Notes: generated by a model from the sequence alone, not told the origin. A stretch of DNA of 32,507 bases from Bryobacterales bacterium (GCA_003142185.1 PLOR01000109.1:1-32507); one strand, 5' to 3'. Positions 1-7,870 are shown, numbered from the stretch's first letter. Numbers and translations are program-made.

Positions 1-253
1 GGCCTTCTCATGGAAGCCGCTGGGTTTTCCTGCGGGCGCAGGGGCTGAAGCCCAGGTTTCTTGCGATGCTTCGGCACGGCTGAAGCCGGTGCCCTGATAC
101 AAGGCCTCTTGAGAGAGAAGCCTTGCGTACCCCTACGCTCGGATTCGAGCGGATTCATCAGCAATGGATGGTTTCGCCATTCCTGTGTCGCGCACCCGAG
201 ACAAGACTCTCCGCGCCTCCGCGCTCTTCCTTTCATTACAATGAAGGTTCCTG
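1..253. other. Intergenic region with small hairpins upstream of rpiB
   Basis: No convincing gene is seen here. Two short perfect hairpins share a GGCTGAAGCC core: GGGCTGAAGCCC at 42-53 and CGGCTGAAGCCG at 77-88, the second inside a larger GGCAC...GTGCC stem. They look like REP-type palindromes. A TACAAT hexamer at 237-242 could be the -10 box of the rpiB-deoC transcript, which would leave only a few untranslated bases before the ATG at 254. Confidence 0.5.
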
Positions 254-877
254 ATGCGACAAGTAGTCACCGCGATGGACGTTCCGGCAAGTGGCGACCT
301 GCGCGTGTCGCCGGAAGCGATCGTCACCGCAGTGGCGCGCGAAATCGCTGCCGCGCGCGGGGTTCGCATTCTGGAGGTGCCGAAAGATCAGGTTTCCCTG
401 CTGGCGCCGCCCGAGAAAACCGTCGCCATCGGCGCCGATCACGGCGGCTTCCGCCTCAAGGAAGCGCTCAAGCCGGTGCTGACCGAGCTCGGCCTGGAAG
501 TGCGCGACGTGGGCGTCTATGAGGAAAAGCCCGCCGACTATCCCGACCTGGCGCTCAAGGTCGGCGAGCTGGTCGCTTCGGGCGCCGTCGCTCGCGGCAT
601 CGTGATCGATGGCGCTGGCATCGGGTCCTGCATGGCCGCCAATAAGATTCCCGGCATCCGCGCGGCCCTGTGCTATGATAAAGCTTCCGCCAGGAATAGC
701 CGGGAACACAATGATTCTAATGTGCTTACGCTCGGAGCACGACTCTTGACCGAAACCCAGGCGGAAGAGGTTTTGCGCACCTGGATCGCTACCCGGTTTG
801 CCGGCGGCCGGCACCAGGCGCGGGTCGACAAGATCATGGCCATCGAGCGGCAATTCTCGAAGAAGGCGCTCCCGTGA
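254..877 (+). CDS. rpiB: RpiB/LacA/LacB-family sugar-phosphate isomerase with N-terminal extension
   Basis: Predicted to interconvert aldose and ketose 5-phosphates such as ribose 5-phosphate and ribulose 5-phosphate. The RpiB core starts near residue 55 ([12 protein letters not shown], His63) and runs through DGAGIG (119-124), the ring-opening region SREHNDSNV (His152) and the C-terminal [11 protein letters not shown]. The usual catalytic Cys of CGTGIG is Asp119 here, with a Cys at 126, so this is a non-canonical subfamily or has altered activity. The first ~50 residues are extra compared with ordinary RpiB (~150 aa) and include a predicted amphipathic helix ([16 protein letters not shown]) like microcompartment encapsulation peptides. 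The stop overlaps the deoC start (GTGA), so the two are translationally coupled. ATG 254 is preceded by AAGG; ATG 275 is a possible later start. Confidence 0.88.
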   Translation: MRQVVTAMDVPASGDLRVSPEAIVTAVAREIAAARGVRILEVPKDQVSLLAPPEKTVAIGADHGGFRLKEALKPVLTELGLEVRDVGVYEEKPADYPDLALKVGELVASGAVARGIVIDGAGIGSCMAANKIPGIRAALCYDKASARNSREHNDSNVLTLGARLLTETQAEEVLRTWIATRFAGGRHQARVDKIMAIERQFSKKALP

Positions 878-1761
878 CACAGACCGAGCTCGACCGGCTG
901 GTGGCCGAAATCGGCGAAGAAATCCTGACTCGCGTCGGGCGCACCGAACCCGCCGCCAAAAAGGGCGAAGGTCTCAACCTGCCCGACCAGGTGTGCCCCG
1001 GCTGCGTGCAGCGCTGCGCCCAGACCTGCGCCCGCAACACCAAGGAGATTATCGCCGCCGGCGCCGATCGCGTTTCCGCCAGCGAGCGGCTCACCAAAAT
1101 CGATCCGTCCATCGCCGCGCTCATCGATCACACCATTCTCAAGCCAGAAGCCACTCGAAATGACGTCGTCAAAATCTGCCGCGAAGCCCGCCAGTACGGC
1201 TTCGCCAGCGTCTGCGTGAATCCTTATTGGGTGCCGCTGGTGCGCGCGGAACTTGCCGGCTCCGCGGTGAAGGTCTGCACCGTGGTGGGCTTTCCGCTGG
1301 GCGCCACCAGCACCGAAGCCAAAGTGGCGGAAACCGCCGTGGCCGTGCGTGTGGGCGCTACCGAGATCGATATGGTGATCAACATCGGCGCACTCCGCTC
1401 CGGCGATCAGGACGCGGTGCGGCAGGACATCCGGCAAGTGGTCCAAACGGCGCACGAGGCGGGAGCCATCGTCAAGGTGATTCTGGAAACGGCGCTGCTC
1501 GACGACGCGCAAAAGGCGACAGCGTGCACTTTAGCCAAGCAGGCCGGTGCCGATTTCGTCAAGACCTCGACCGGTTTCAGCACCTCCGGCGCCACCGCCC
1601 ACGATGTGGCCCTGATGCGCGGCGTAGTCGGGCCGGGCATGGGTATCAAAGCTGCCGGCGGCATTCGCACGCTGAGCGATCTGCGCGCCATGACCGCGGC
1701 CGGCGCCACTCGCATCGGCGCCAGCGCCAGCATCAAGATCGTGGAAGCCACCGCGGCCTGA
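874..1761 (+). CDS. deoC: Deoxyribose-phosphate aldolase with N-terminal Cys-rich/targeting extension
   Basis: DERA splits 2-deoxyribose 5-phosphate into acetaldehyde and glyceraldehyde 3-phosphate by Schiff-base chemistry. The class I aldolase core runs from about residue 83 (LIDHTILKP) to the end. Catalytic residues are recognisable: Asp166 in EIDMV, Lys230 in VKTSTGF (Schiff base) and Lys259 in GIKAAGG. At 295 residues it is longer than the usual 220-260 because of an ~80-residue N-terminal addition. That addition has an amphipathic segment (residues 5-21, [17 protein letters not shown]), typical of microcompartment encapsulation peptides, then four cysteines at 41, 44, 48 and 52 ([12 protein letters not shown]). 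The GTG start overlaps the rpiB stop by four bases. The pairing with RpiB matches the cargo of SPU-type microcompartments; that link is inferred. Confidence 0.93.
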   Translation: MTQTELDRLVAEIGEEILTRVGRTEPAAKKGEGLNLPDQVCPGCVQRCAQTCARNTKEIIAAGADRVSASERLTKIDPSIAALIDHTILKPEATRNDVVKICREARQYGFASVCVNPYWVPLVRAELAGSAVKVCTVVGFPLGATSTEAKVAETAVAVRVGATEIDMVINIGALRSGDQDAVRQDIRQVVQTAHEAGAIVKVILETALLDDAQKATACTLAKQAGADFVKTSTGFSTSGATAHDVALMRGVVGPGMGIKAAGGIRTLSDLRAMTAAGATRIGASASIKIVEATAA

Positions 1762-1804
1762 GGACGCATGCCGCGCGCGCAATTCCAGTTTTCGACGAAA
1801 GCCC

Positions 1805-3616
1805 ATGCAAACTAGCCGCAAAAGCGCCGTGCGTTTCCGCGAACGGAGCGAACTGCTCGATTTCCTGCTGGAGGTTTCCGCCGCCACCTCCGAGACGCTC
1901 GATCTCGACCGCCTACTGGCCAACGTGGCCGAAATCATCGGGCGCGTGCTGCGTTACGACCTGTTCGCCATCTTGCTCTATAGCGAGCGGCGCCGCTCCC
2001 TCTACATCCGCCACGCCGTGGGCCACCGCGAGGAGCTGATCTCGAAGCTATCCATCGCCCTGGGCGAAGGGCTCACCGGCGCCGCCGCCGCTCGCCGCGA
2101 GCCGGTCCTGGTGGGCGATGTGCGCAACGATCCGCGCTATCTCAACGCCGTCGATGCCGTCCGCACCGAGCTCGCCGTTCCCATGATTGCCCGCAAGCGG
2201 CTGGTGGGCGTCATCGATCTCGAGTCCACCCGCCTCAATGCCTATTCCGAATATGATCGCGCGCTGCTGCGCCTCATCGCGGCGCGCGTGGCCGTGGCTA
2301 TCGACAACGCGCGCCTCTATCTGCGCGTCGAGCGGAACAACCGCACCTTGAAGATGCTGGCCAATGTCTCGCGCGAGTTTTCCTCCATTCTCGATTTGAA
2401 CGACCTGCTAAGCAAAATTGCCAGCACCGTGCGCGAACTGATCAACTACGACGCCTTCAGCATCCTGCTTACGGATCACGATGCCAAGGCCCTGCGCCAC
2501 CTGTTCAGCATCCGCTACGATCAGCGCGTGAATACGGATAACGTCCCGCTTGGTAAGGGCATCACCGGCGCCGCTGCCAGCTCGCGCCAGCCGGTGCGCG
2601 TGCACGATGTTGCCAAGGACCCGCGCTACATCGCGTCCCATTCCGATATCCGCTCCGAAGTGGCCGTACCGTTGTTGTTGCAGGACCGCGTGGTGGGAGT
2701 GATGGATCTGGAGAGCGACCGCGTCGGCTACTTCACCGACGAGCACGTGCGCACGCTGGCGCTGCTGGCGCCGCAGGTGGCGTCGAGCGTCGAAAACGCC
2801 CGCCTGTACCAGGAGCTGGCCACCCGCGAGCGCCGTATGGAGGAAGACCTGGAGGCCGCCCGCGAGCTCCAGCGCGTGCTGCTGCCCGATGCCGCGCCCG
2901 AAATCGAGGGGCTCGACGCCATGGTGCGCCTGCGCCCGGCGCGCGGCATCTCCGGCGACGTTTACGATATTTTCGAGCTCAGGGACGGCCAGACCGTCAT
3001 TGCGTTCGGCGATGTCAGCGGCAAAGGCGCCGCCGCCGCGCTCTATGGCGGTCTGTTGAACGGTCTGTTGCGTACGCTCGCGCCACGCCGCCGCCGCCCC
3101 GCGGAGCTGCTCAAGGCGCTCAACGACGCCTTGGGCGAACGCAAAGTCGAAGCGCGCTATGCCACCCTGCTGGTGCTCCTATGGGACCCTGCGGCAGGCC
3201 ACATGACGATGGCCAATGCCGGCGCTTTACCGCCCATGATTTGCCGCGGCGGCGACATCCTCAATTTGCGCGTCGAGGGTGTTCCGCTCGGTCTGCTCGA
3301 CAAGCGCGAATACGAAGAAGTGGTGTTCCATGCCATGCCCGGAGATGCCATCGTGCTTTACTCCGACGGCATCACCGATAATTTGAACGCCGCCGGCCAC
3401 GAGTATGGCAAGGGCCGCCTGGCGCAGGTTCTGCGCGCCAACTCCGATCGTTCCGCCGCCGACATGGTAAGCGCGATTTTTCGCGATCAGGACAAATTCT
3501 CCACCACCGCCTTCGACGACCAGACCGTCTTCGCCATCAAAGTGGGGCCGAACACGCCCGGCCCGAAGGCGCCCGTCCCACCGCCTTACCCGGATAGCGG
3601 CATCCAGACCTTGTAG
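1805..3616 (+). CDS. GAF-GAF-SpoIIE (PP2C-type) serine phosphatase
   Basis: Cytosolic signalling phosphatase of the RsbU/SpoIIE kind, expected to dephosphorylate an anti-anti-sigma (STAS) partner after ligand or redox sensing. Two GAF domains occupy about residues 15-170 and 185-335 and are clearly related (GEGLTGAAAARREPV versus GKGITGAAASSRQPV). A helical linker with EARELQRVLLP leads into the phosphatase domain at about 365-590. Metal-binding motifs are visible: SGDVYD near 384, GDVSGKG at 402-408, YSDGITDN near 519 and FDDQTVF near 570. No transmembrane segment is seen. It begins 43 bp after deoC and could be co-transcribed. No STAS or anti-sigma gene lies next to it. The Pro-rich tail overlaps the end of the convergent GH127 gene by 31 bp. 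Confidence 0.92.
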   Translation: MQTSRKSAVRFRERSELLDFLLEVSAATSETLDLDRLLANVAEIIGRVLRYDLFAILLYSERRRSLYIRHAVGHREELISKLSIALGEGLTGAAAARREPVLVGDVRNDPRYLNAVDAVRTELAVPMIARKRLVGVIDLESTRLNAYSEYDRALLRLIAARVAVAIDNARLYLRVERNNRTLKMLANVSREFSSILDLNDLLSKIASTVRELINYDAFSILLTDHDAKALRHLFSIRYDQRVNTDNVPLGKGITGAAASSRQPVRVHDVAKDPRYIASHSDIRSEVAVPLLLQDRVVGVMDLESDRVGYFTDEHVRTLALLAPQVASSVENARLYQELATRERRMEEDLEAARELQRVLLPDAAPEIEGLDAMVRLRPARGISGDVYDIFELRDGQTVIAFGDVSGKGAAAALYGGLLNGLLRTLAPRRRRPAELLKALNDALGERKVEARYATLLVLLWDPAAGHMTMANAGALPPMICRGGDILNLRVEGVPLGLLDKREYEEVVFHAMPGDAIVLYSDGITDNLNAAGHEYGKGRLAQVLRANSDRSAADMVSAIFRDQDKFSTTAFDDQTVFAIKVGPNTPGPKAPVPPPYPDSGIQTL

Positions 3617-5442
3617 CGGGAACCCGGCGCCCAGGAATTGCCGGCCGAGGCGTAGTCGCACAAGCGCACCTGGCCGGCGCCGGCGCTGAATGCCATGGCG
3701 ATTCCCGGCGGCGGCGCGACGGCTTCGAGTTGCGCGAAGCTGCCGTCGTCACCGAAGCCCGCAACCGGCTCTCCGATCGCCTCCTGTCCCAGTCTGAGGT
3801 CCCGGGCCAAAACCACCGGGCCGCGCGCCAGTGCGGCATACGGGCGCGATCCATCCGCCGCGCGCAGAACCCTGCCGCGCAGATCCAATTGCAGACGCAC
3901 GCGGTCGCCCGGTTTCCAGCGCCTTTCGATGGTGGCATACGTGCCGGGTTGGACCTCGCCGATCTTCGAGCCATTCACGCTGAGCGAAGTCTGGGCACTC
4001 CACGCCGGAATCCGCAGGCGCACGGGAAAAGATTCAGGGCGCGTGGGGAGGAGCGTGATATCGACCAAGCCAGAGAGCGGATAGTCCGTTTTCGTCTCAA
4101 TCCGCAATGGTGTGCCGGAAGAAAGCCGCAAGTCCCAGGCGCCCTCCGAATATAGGTTGAACGCCGGGCCTTCCGCGCTTTTCATGACGGCAACTTGCGG
4201 CAGCAGCATGATGCCGCGCGGCCCGTTCGCCTCGCAGCAGTTCAGTTCCATGCCGCACTGTTTCTCGCCGAATTCGCGAATGCCCTCGAGCGGGCTGTAC
4301 TTGGCGAAGCCCGATCCGTCCGGCGTCATGGCTCCCGCGAGCGCGTTGTACGCGGTGGTCTCGATCGCGTCCGCATAGCGCGGATCGCCGGTGAGGCGCA
4401 GCAAGTGAGCGCACAGGTGCATCCAGGTAACCGTCACGCAGGTTTCCATGGGATTCTTCGCCGGCTGGGTTTGACGGGCCTTGCCGCCGTACCAGCACTC
4501 CTCGGAGGAGCCGGAACCGGCGACATTGATCTCGGTTGAAAGAATGCTCGCCTGCGTGCGCATCGCCGCATCGCGATATGTCACGAACCCGGTTTCGCGG
4601 TACAACTCCAGCAATCCGGCATAGCACGACATCATCTCGTACGCCTTCTCGCCGTTTTCCCAGGAGAACCAGTTCTTCTTCGGACGCGGAAACCGCTCCC
4701 CCACGGGAACCGCGGTGAATGCCTTTTCGATCAACTGCGGGCCATCGGGCGCGGACCATCGGGACACGATCCACTCGGCGAAACGCAGCAATCGCTCGTC
4801 GCCGGTGCGGCGATGGAGCAGCACGATGGGTTCGAGCACGCTACTCGCGGCCATCCCGCGGAATAGCCCGCAGCGAATGATATCGGCCGCGCCAGGGCCG
4901 ACTTCCGTCATCAGGTGTCCGGCCAGCCGGCGGGCGCTGGCCAGCGCCGCGGCGTCGCCGGTCATGTCGCACCAGGCCAGCAACCCGAGCAGCGTGTATT
5001 TGCGGCCCCAGATATCCCAGGACTTCAAGTGACTGCCGTCGGCGTAATTCCCGATGTAGCCATCCGCGGTTTGGGTGGCGATGAGCGACTGCACGGAATC
5101 GCCGAGATGCGCTCGCTCTTGGGCGTCGCGCGAGTACTCGCACGCGGCGGCGGCCGATAGAAACCACTTACCCCAGAATTCAGTTTGCCAGCAGGCAGTT
5201 TCCGCGCGCTGGCGAAATGGCGCCACCAGCTTATCCCAATTCTGCGCGAAGACCCGGTTGCGCACGCACAGGTCGATCTTGCGGCCCAAGTAGCCACCCA
5301 GTTGAACGTGTTCCAGATTCGTGGGCGCCAGCACATCGGCGACGCGATGCCCCGGCTGGTTATCGGGAGTTGAATTCTCCTGCCTGGCGCACGAGCTACC
5401 GGCCACGGCAGGGAGCAATGCGAGAACCTGGCGGCGGGTCAT
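3586..5442 (-). CDS. Secreted GH127-type beta-L-arabinofuranosidase (DUF1680)
   Basis: Likely removes beta-L-arabinofuranosyl units from plant glycans or arabinosylated proteins. The family uses a cysteine nucleophile with a Zn-Cys3-Glu site. Those residues are visible: Glu314/Glu315 in EECWYGG, Glu333 and Cys335 in METC, and Cys402-Cys403 in NCCEANGPR. An (alpha/alpha)6-type helical region comes first (DGYIGNYADG and WDIWGRKYTLLGLL) and beta-sandwich regions follow. The N-terminus MTRRQVLALLPAVAGSSC looks like a Tat-type signal ending in a possible lipobox cysteine, so the enzyme is probably exported and perhaps a lipoprotein. ATG 5442 is chosen because it starts this signal; an in-frame GTG lies at 5463. 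The length (618 aa) is normal for the family. It is divergent from hicBA. Confidence 0.88.
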   Translation of the reverse strand: MTRRQVLALLPAVAGSSCARQENSTPDNQPGHRVADVLAPTNLEHVQLGGYLGRKIDLCVRNRVFAQNWDKLVAPFRQRAETACWQTEFWGKWFLSAAAACEYSRDAQERAHLGDSVQSLIATQTADGYIGNYADGSHLKSWDIWGRKYTLLGLLAWCDMTGDAAALASARRLAGHLMTEVGPGAADIIRCGLFRGMAASSVLEPIVLLHRRTGDERLLRFAEWIVSRWSAPDGPQLIEKAFTAVPVGERFPRPKKNWFSWENGEKAYEMMSCYAGLLELYRETGFVTYRDAAMRTQASILSTEINVAGSGSSEECWYGGKARQTQPAKNPMETCVTVTWMHLCAHLLRLTGDPRYADAIETTAYNALAGAMTPDGSGFAKYSPLEGIREFGEKQCGMELNCCEANGPRGIMLLPQVAVMKSAEGPAFNLYSEGAWDLRLSSGTPLRIETKTDYPLSGLVDITLLPTRPESFPVRLRIPAWSAQTSLSVNGSKIGEVQPGTYATIERRWKPGDRVRLQLDLRGRVLRAADGSRPYAALARGPVVLARDLRLGQEAIGEPVAGFGDDGSFAQLEAVAPPPGIAMAFSAGAGQVRLCDYASAGNSWAPGSRYKVWMPLSG

Positions 5443-5504
5443 CGGCAAATCACAGGGTAGCACCGGCGCGTCCTGGCTTCAGTGAGATAATGTCTATAAC
5501 GCCG

Positions 5505-5723
5505 ATGAATCTGACTGCCATATTCATGAAGGTCCCGGAAGGCTACGTGGGGTTCGTCGAAGAGCTGCCTGGCGCCAACACCCAGGGCAGCACCCTGGAC
5601 GAAGCGAGAAGCAACCTTCGCGAAGCGGTCGCACTGGTTCTGAACGCGAATCGCGCCATGTCCGAGCAGTCTCTTGAAGGCGCTGCCGTAATCCGCGAAA
5701 CTTTCGTGCTTCCCGCCGCATGA
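5505..5723 (+). CDS. hicB: HicB-family antitoxin
   Basis: Short antitoxin of a HicBA type II toxin-antitoxin system, expected to bind HicA and autoregulate the operon. The partial RNase-H-like fold is recognisable from GYVGFVEELPGANTQGSTLDEARSNLREAVALVL, the typical strand-strand-helix segment of HicB. At 72 residues it has no obvious C-terminal DNA-binding (HTH or RHH) domain, so repression might need another factor. An in-frame ATG at 5490 would add five residues, but a GATAAT hexamer at 5486-5491 could be the -10 box, which favours 5505. The stop overlaps the hicA start (ATGA). The antitoxin-first order is the reverse of E. coli hicAB. Confidence 0.85.
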   Translation: MNLTAIFMKVPEGYVGFVEELPGANTQGSTLDEARSNLREAVALVLNANRAMSEQSLEGAAVIRETFVLPAA

Positions 5724-5905
5724 AGCGGGTCGATCTGATTCGCCACCTGGAACGCTGCGGCTGCGAGTTTCTGCGAGAAGGCGATAACCACACCATCTAC
5801 GTCAATCGGCCGGTCCGTAAATCTTCGTCGATTCCGCGCCACCGCGAAGTGAACGACTTCCTTGCGCGGAAAATCTGCGCCGATCTCCAGATTTCGCGAC
5901 CTTAG
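5720..5905 (+). CDS. hicA: HicA-family mRNA interferase toxin
   Basis: Small toxin expected to cleave mRNAs when not bound by HicB. It has the double-stranded-RNA-binding-like fold of the YcfA/HicA family. The N-terminal helix (RVDLIRHLERCGCEFLREG) is followed by the catalytic histidine (His24) in GDNHTIYVN, then the SSIPRHREVNDFLARKIC segment typical of the family. At 61 residues it is complete. It is translationally coupled to hicB through a four-base overlap. The toxin appears intact, with no missing key residue. Targets are unknown. Confidence 0.87.
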   Translation: MKRVDLIRHLERCGCEFLREGDNHTIYVNRPVRKSSSIPRHREVNDFLARKICADLQISRP

Positions 5906-5937
5906 GGCTCGTCAGGAAACAACCGTACCATTTGGAC

Positions 5938-6030
5938 GTGGCGCACGCACTCATGCGTGCCGCGTCGGCACTCGTGCCGACGCAGGGCCGTCACTCGTGC
6001 CGCCCGCGCGGCGAGCAGGTGTCGAGAAGA
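5938..6030. repeat. Palindromic interspersed repeat, copy A (3'-truncated)
   Basis: First of three copies of a ~110-bp element (others at 17874-17983 and 31222-31332). It keeps the left arm (GTGGCGCACGCACT...), the inner CGTCGGCAC/GTGCCGACG hairpin and the GCAGGTGTCGAGAAGA segment. It diverges from the other copies after 6030 and so lacks the right outer arm. It lies 32 bases after the hicA stop in the 235-bp gap before the pirin gene. Confidence 0.8.
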
Positions 6031-6140
6031 TTTCCCACAGCTAGCATCCTGCGCCGCTGCCTCCCTGGATGTACACTAACGGAAAGCCGCGAGCCCAGAT
6101 GGATGCTCCGGCATTTGTACTGTTCGGCACAGGAGGCCCA

Positions 6141-7061
6141 ATGTCCCTTCGTCCAGTGAAACGAATGATCCAAGCCAAGCCGACCATCGAAGGCGCGGGC
6201 GTGCATCTGCGCCGCGCGTTCGGCTTCGGCAACACGTCCGAGTTCGACCCGTTCCTCCTTCTTGACGACTTCCGCAATGACGTTCCGGAGGATTACCTGG
6301 CGGGTTTCCCATGGCATCCGCACCGCGGGATCGAAACCATCACTTATGTCCTCGCCGGGACTGTCGAGCACGGCGACAGCATGGGAAACCATGGGGCCAT
6401 CGGCGCAGGCGACATCCAATGGATGACGGCTGGAAGCGGGATCGTCCACCAGGAGATGCCCAAGGGCGACCAGTCGGGCAGGATGCACGGGTTCCAGTTA
6501 TGGGCCAACCTTCCCGCATCACTGAAAATGACGGCGCCGCGTTATCAGGAAGTGAAGGCGGCCGACATCCCGGCGATCACGGATGACGACGGCACTCACG
6601 TTCGCGTGGTCTGCGGAAAGTTCTGGGGGACAAAGGGTCCGGTGGATGGCATCGCGGCCGATCCGACTTATCTCGACGTGTCGGTGCCGCCAGGCCAGCG
6701 GAAGACCCTCCCGGTCGAGACAACGCATCACTCCTTCGCGTACGTTTTCTCAGGGGATGGGAAATTCTGCAACGCTTCGGGGCCGCTCGATGTGCCGACC
6801 GAATCGGTGGGATGGTTGGACACCAAGCCGCCTGCCGAGGCGGACAACCGCTCGCTGATTCTCTTTGACCGCGGCGATGAGGTTGAAGTGCACGCCGGGG
6901 AGGACGGGATCCGGTTTCTCTTGTGCTCGGGTCAGCCGCTCAAAGAGCCGGTGGCGTGGTACGGTCCGATCGTGATGAACACGCAGGAGCAACTCCGCCA
7001 GGCGTTCGAGGAACTCGATAAGGGAACGTTCCTGAAGGCGAAGGGGGCGGCGCAGAAGTGA
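6141..7061 (+). CDS. Pirin-family bicupin protein
   Basis: Pirins are iron-binding bicupin proteins. Some act as quercetin 2,3-dioxygenases, others as redox-sensitive regulators, so the exact role is open. The N-terminal cupin carries the four expected metal ligands: His59 and His61 in FPWHPHRGIET, and His103 and Glu105 in GSGIVHQEMP. The C-terminal cupin spans about residues 165-290. The protein is 306 aa, close to the family norm. The ATG at 6141 is chosen because a strong AGGAGG lies at 6131-6136 and the family motif MSLRPVKRM follows; an upstream in-frame start at 6069 would add 24 residues without support. It is cytosolic with no signal peptide. It sits between two toxin-antitoxin loci with no obvious functional link to them. 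Confidence 0.92.
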   Translation: MSLRPVKRMIQAKPTIEGAGVHLRRAFGFGNTSEFDPFLLLDDFRNDVPEDYLAGFPWHPHRGIETITYVLAGTVEHGDSMGNHGAIGAGDIQWMTAGSGIVHQEMPKGDQSGRMHGFQLWANLPASLKMTAPRYQEVKAADIPAITDDDGTHVRVVCGKFWGTKGPVDGIAADPTYLDVSVPPGQRKTLPVETTHHSFAYVFSGDGKFCNASGPLDVPTESVGWLDTKPPAEADNRSLILFDRGDEVEVHAGEDGIRFLLCSGQPLKEPVAWYGPIVMNTQEQLRQAFEELDKGTFLKAKGAAQK

Positions 7062-7072
7062 GAGGTTTCCGA

Positions 7073-7078
7073 TAGACT
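7073..7078 (+). promoter_or_regulatory. Putative -10 box (TAGACT), leaderless start
   Basis: A TAGACT hexamer ends six bases before ATG 7085. This spacing places the expected transcription start at the initiation codon. No good -35 element is visible, so the call rests on the pattern seen also at 7430, 9875 and 14377. Confidence 0.3.
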
Positions 7079-7084
7079 GGGGAT

Positions 7085-7312
7085 ATGGACTGGACACTTT
7101 GCGGTGCTGTCGACCGAAGCCCAGGGAAGCTAGGCGGAACATGGTGTTTCCGTGGCACGCGGCTGCCGGTTGCCGCGCTTTTCGAACACCTCGATCAGGG
7201 CTCAACCATAGACGAATTTCTGGAGTGGTTCCCGTCCGTCAGTCGAGAGCAGGTCCACGACGTTCTTGCGTTTGCCAAGGGTTCCCTGGAGTCTCCCGCG
7301 GCGGTCGCGTGA
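7085..7312 (+). CDS. DUF433 protein, antitoxin of a decayed pair
   Basis: Small helical DUF433 protein; members paired with DUF5615 proteins behave as antitoxins. The family pattern is visible in GGTWCFRGTRLPVAALFEHLDQGSTIDEFLEWFPSVS, followed by the VHDVLAFAK helix. The length (75 aa) is normal. The stop overlaps a GTG (GTGA) that begins MKIRLDE, which is how DUF5615 partners normally start, but the partner is broken directly afterwards. This copy is therefore an orphan antitoxin. It is only distantly similar to the intact DUF433 protein at 8044. There is no Shine-Dalgarno; a TAGACT lies six bases upstream. Confidence 0.8.
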   Translation: MDWTLCGAVDRSPGKLGGTWCFRGTRLPVAALFEHLDQGSTIDEFLEWFPSVSREQVHDVLAFAKGSLESPAAVA

Positions 7313-7422
7313 AGATCCGGTTGGATGAGTTAGGGTGGCAGGTCATAGGCGGGCGGCCAACCGAGCAATTGGAGAGTCGGCGACCTTACTCAGTCGGCAT
7401 GGGCGCATTTATGAAGACCTGA
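7309..7422 (+). pseudogene. Stump of a DUF5615 PIN-like toxin
   Basis: A GTG overlapping the DUF433 stop opens a 37-codon frame beginning MKIRLDE, which matches the N-terminal strand of DUF5615 PIN-like toxins (compare MKLLFDES at 8280). The rest (LGWQVIGG...) has only a faint trace of the family and stops at 7422, against ~109 residues for the intact toxin downstream. It is best read as a toxin gene destroyed by deletion while its antitoxin was kept. A short unrelated peptide is the alternative. Confidence 0.55.
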
Positions 7423-7429
7423 ACGGGCT

Positions 7430-7435
7430 TATAGT
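7430..7435 (+). promoter_or_regulatory. Putative -10 box (TATAGT), leaderless start
   Basis: TATAGT ends six bases before ATG 7442, with no Shine-Dalgarno between. This is consistent with a leaderless transcript. The -35 region is weak (ATTTAT at 7407-7412, 17 bases upstream). Confidence 0.35.
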
Positions 7436-7441
7436 AGTCAG

Positions 7442-7870
7442 ATGGATTGGAAAATCGGGCTACCGCTGCTGGTAACCGCCGTACTCACGATGTCGGGATG
7501 GTTCGTCGGGCATTGGGTTTCAACTCGGAAGGATCGTTCAAACAAGAAACGGGATCTCAGGACCAACTATCTGATCGAATGCTTTCGTCGAATCGAGTAT
7601 GCTGGCAATCGAGTCCTGGACGAGGCTGGACGGAGGCAGTTGGAAGCGGCGATCGCAGACGTTCAGTTGTTCGGCTCGACGGAGCAGGCCGCCGCAGCGA
7701 GCGTTTTCGCGCACGGAATTGCCGACAGAGATGACAATGCCTCGACAGGTCCGTTGCTGCAGATGCTGCGCGACGAACTCAGACACGAGCTCGATCTTCC
7801 CGTTGTCGACGTGCCCATGTTTCATCTGAGACTGCTCCCCGGCGATGAACAGGTGAGGCCACCGCAATAA
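7442..7870 (+). CDS. Hypothetical single-pass membrane protein
   Basis: Not assigned to a known function. The 142-residue protein has one N-terminal membrane span (about residues 5-27, IGLPLLVTAVLTMSGWFVGHWV). A basic stretch follows (STRKDRSNKKRDLRTNYLIECFRRIEYAG), which should keep the C-terminal part in the cytoplasm. The rest is mostly helical, with an acidic region RDELRHELDLP. This layout, one membrane anchor then a charged helix and a small cytosolic domain, recurs in uncharacterised bacterial proteins. It lies between two DUF433 genes on the same strand but has its own promoter-like sequence, so a link to the toxin-antitoxin genes is only positional. Confidence 0.65.
   Translation: MDWKIGLPLLVTAVLTMSGWFVGHWVSTRKDRSNKKRDLRTNYLIECFRRIEYAGNRVLDEAGRRQLEAAIADVQLFGSTEQAAAASVFAHGIADRDDNASTGPLLQMLRDELRHELDLPVVDVPMFHLRLLPGDEQVRPPQ

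Noticed and set aside
61-522. Plus-strand frame at the left edge
   Set aside because: Arg/Gly/Ala-rich shadow overlapping rpiB, with no recognisable domain.
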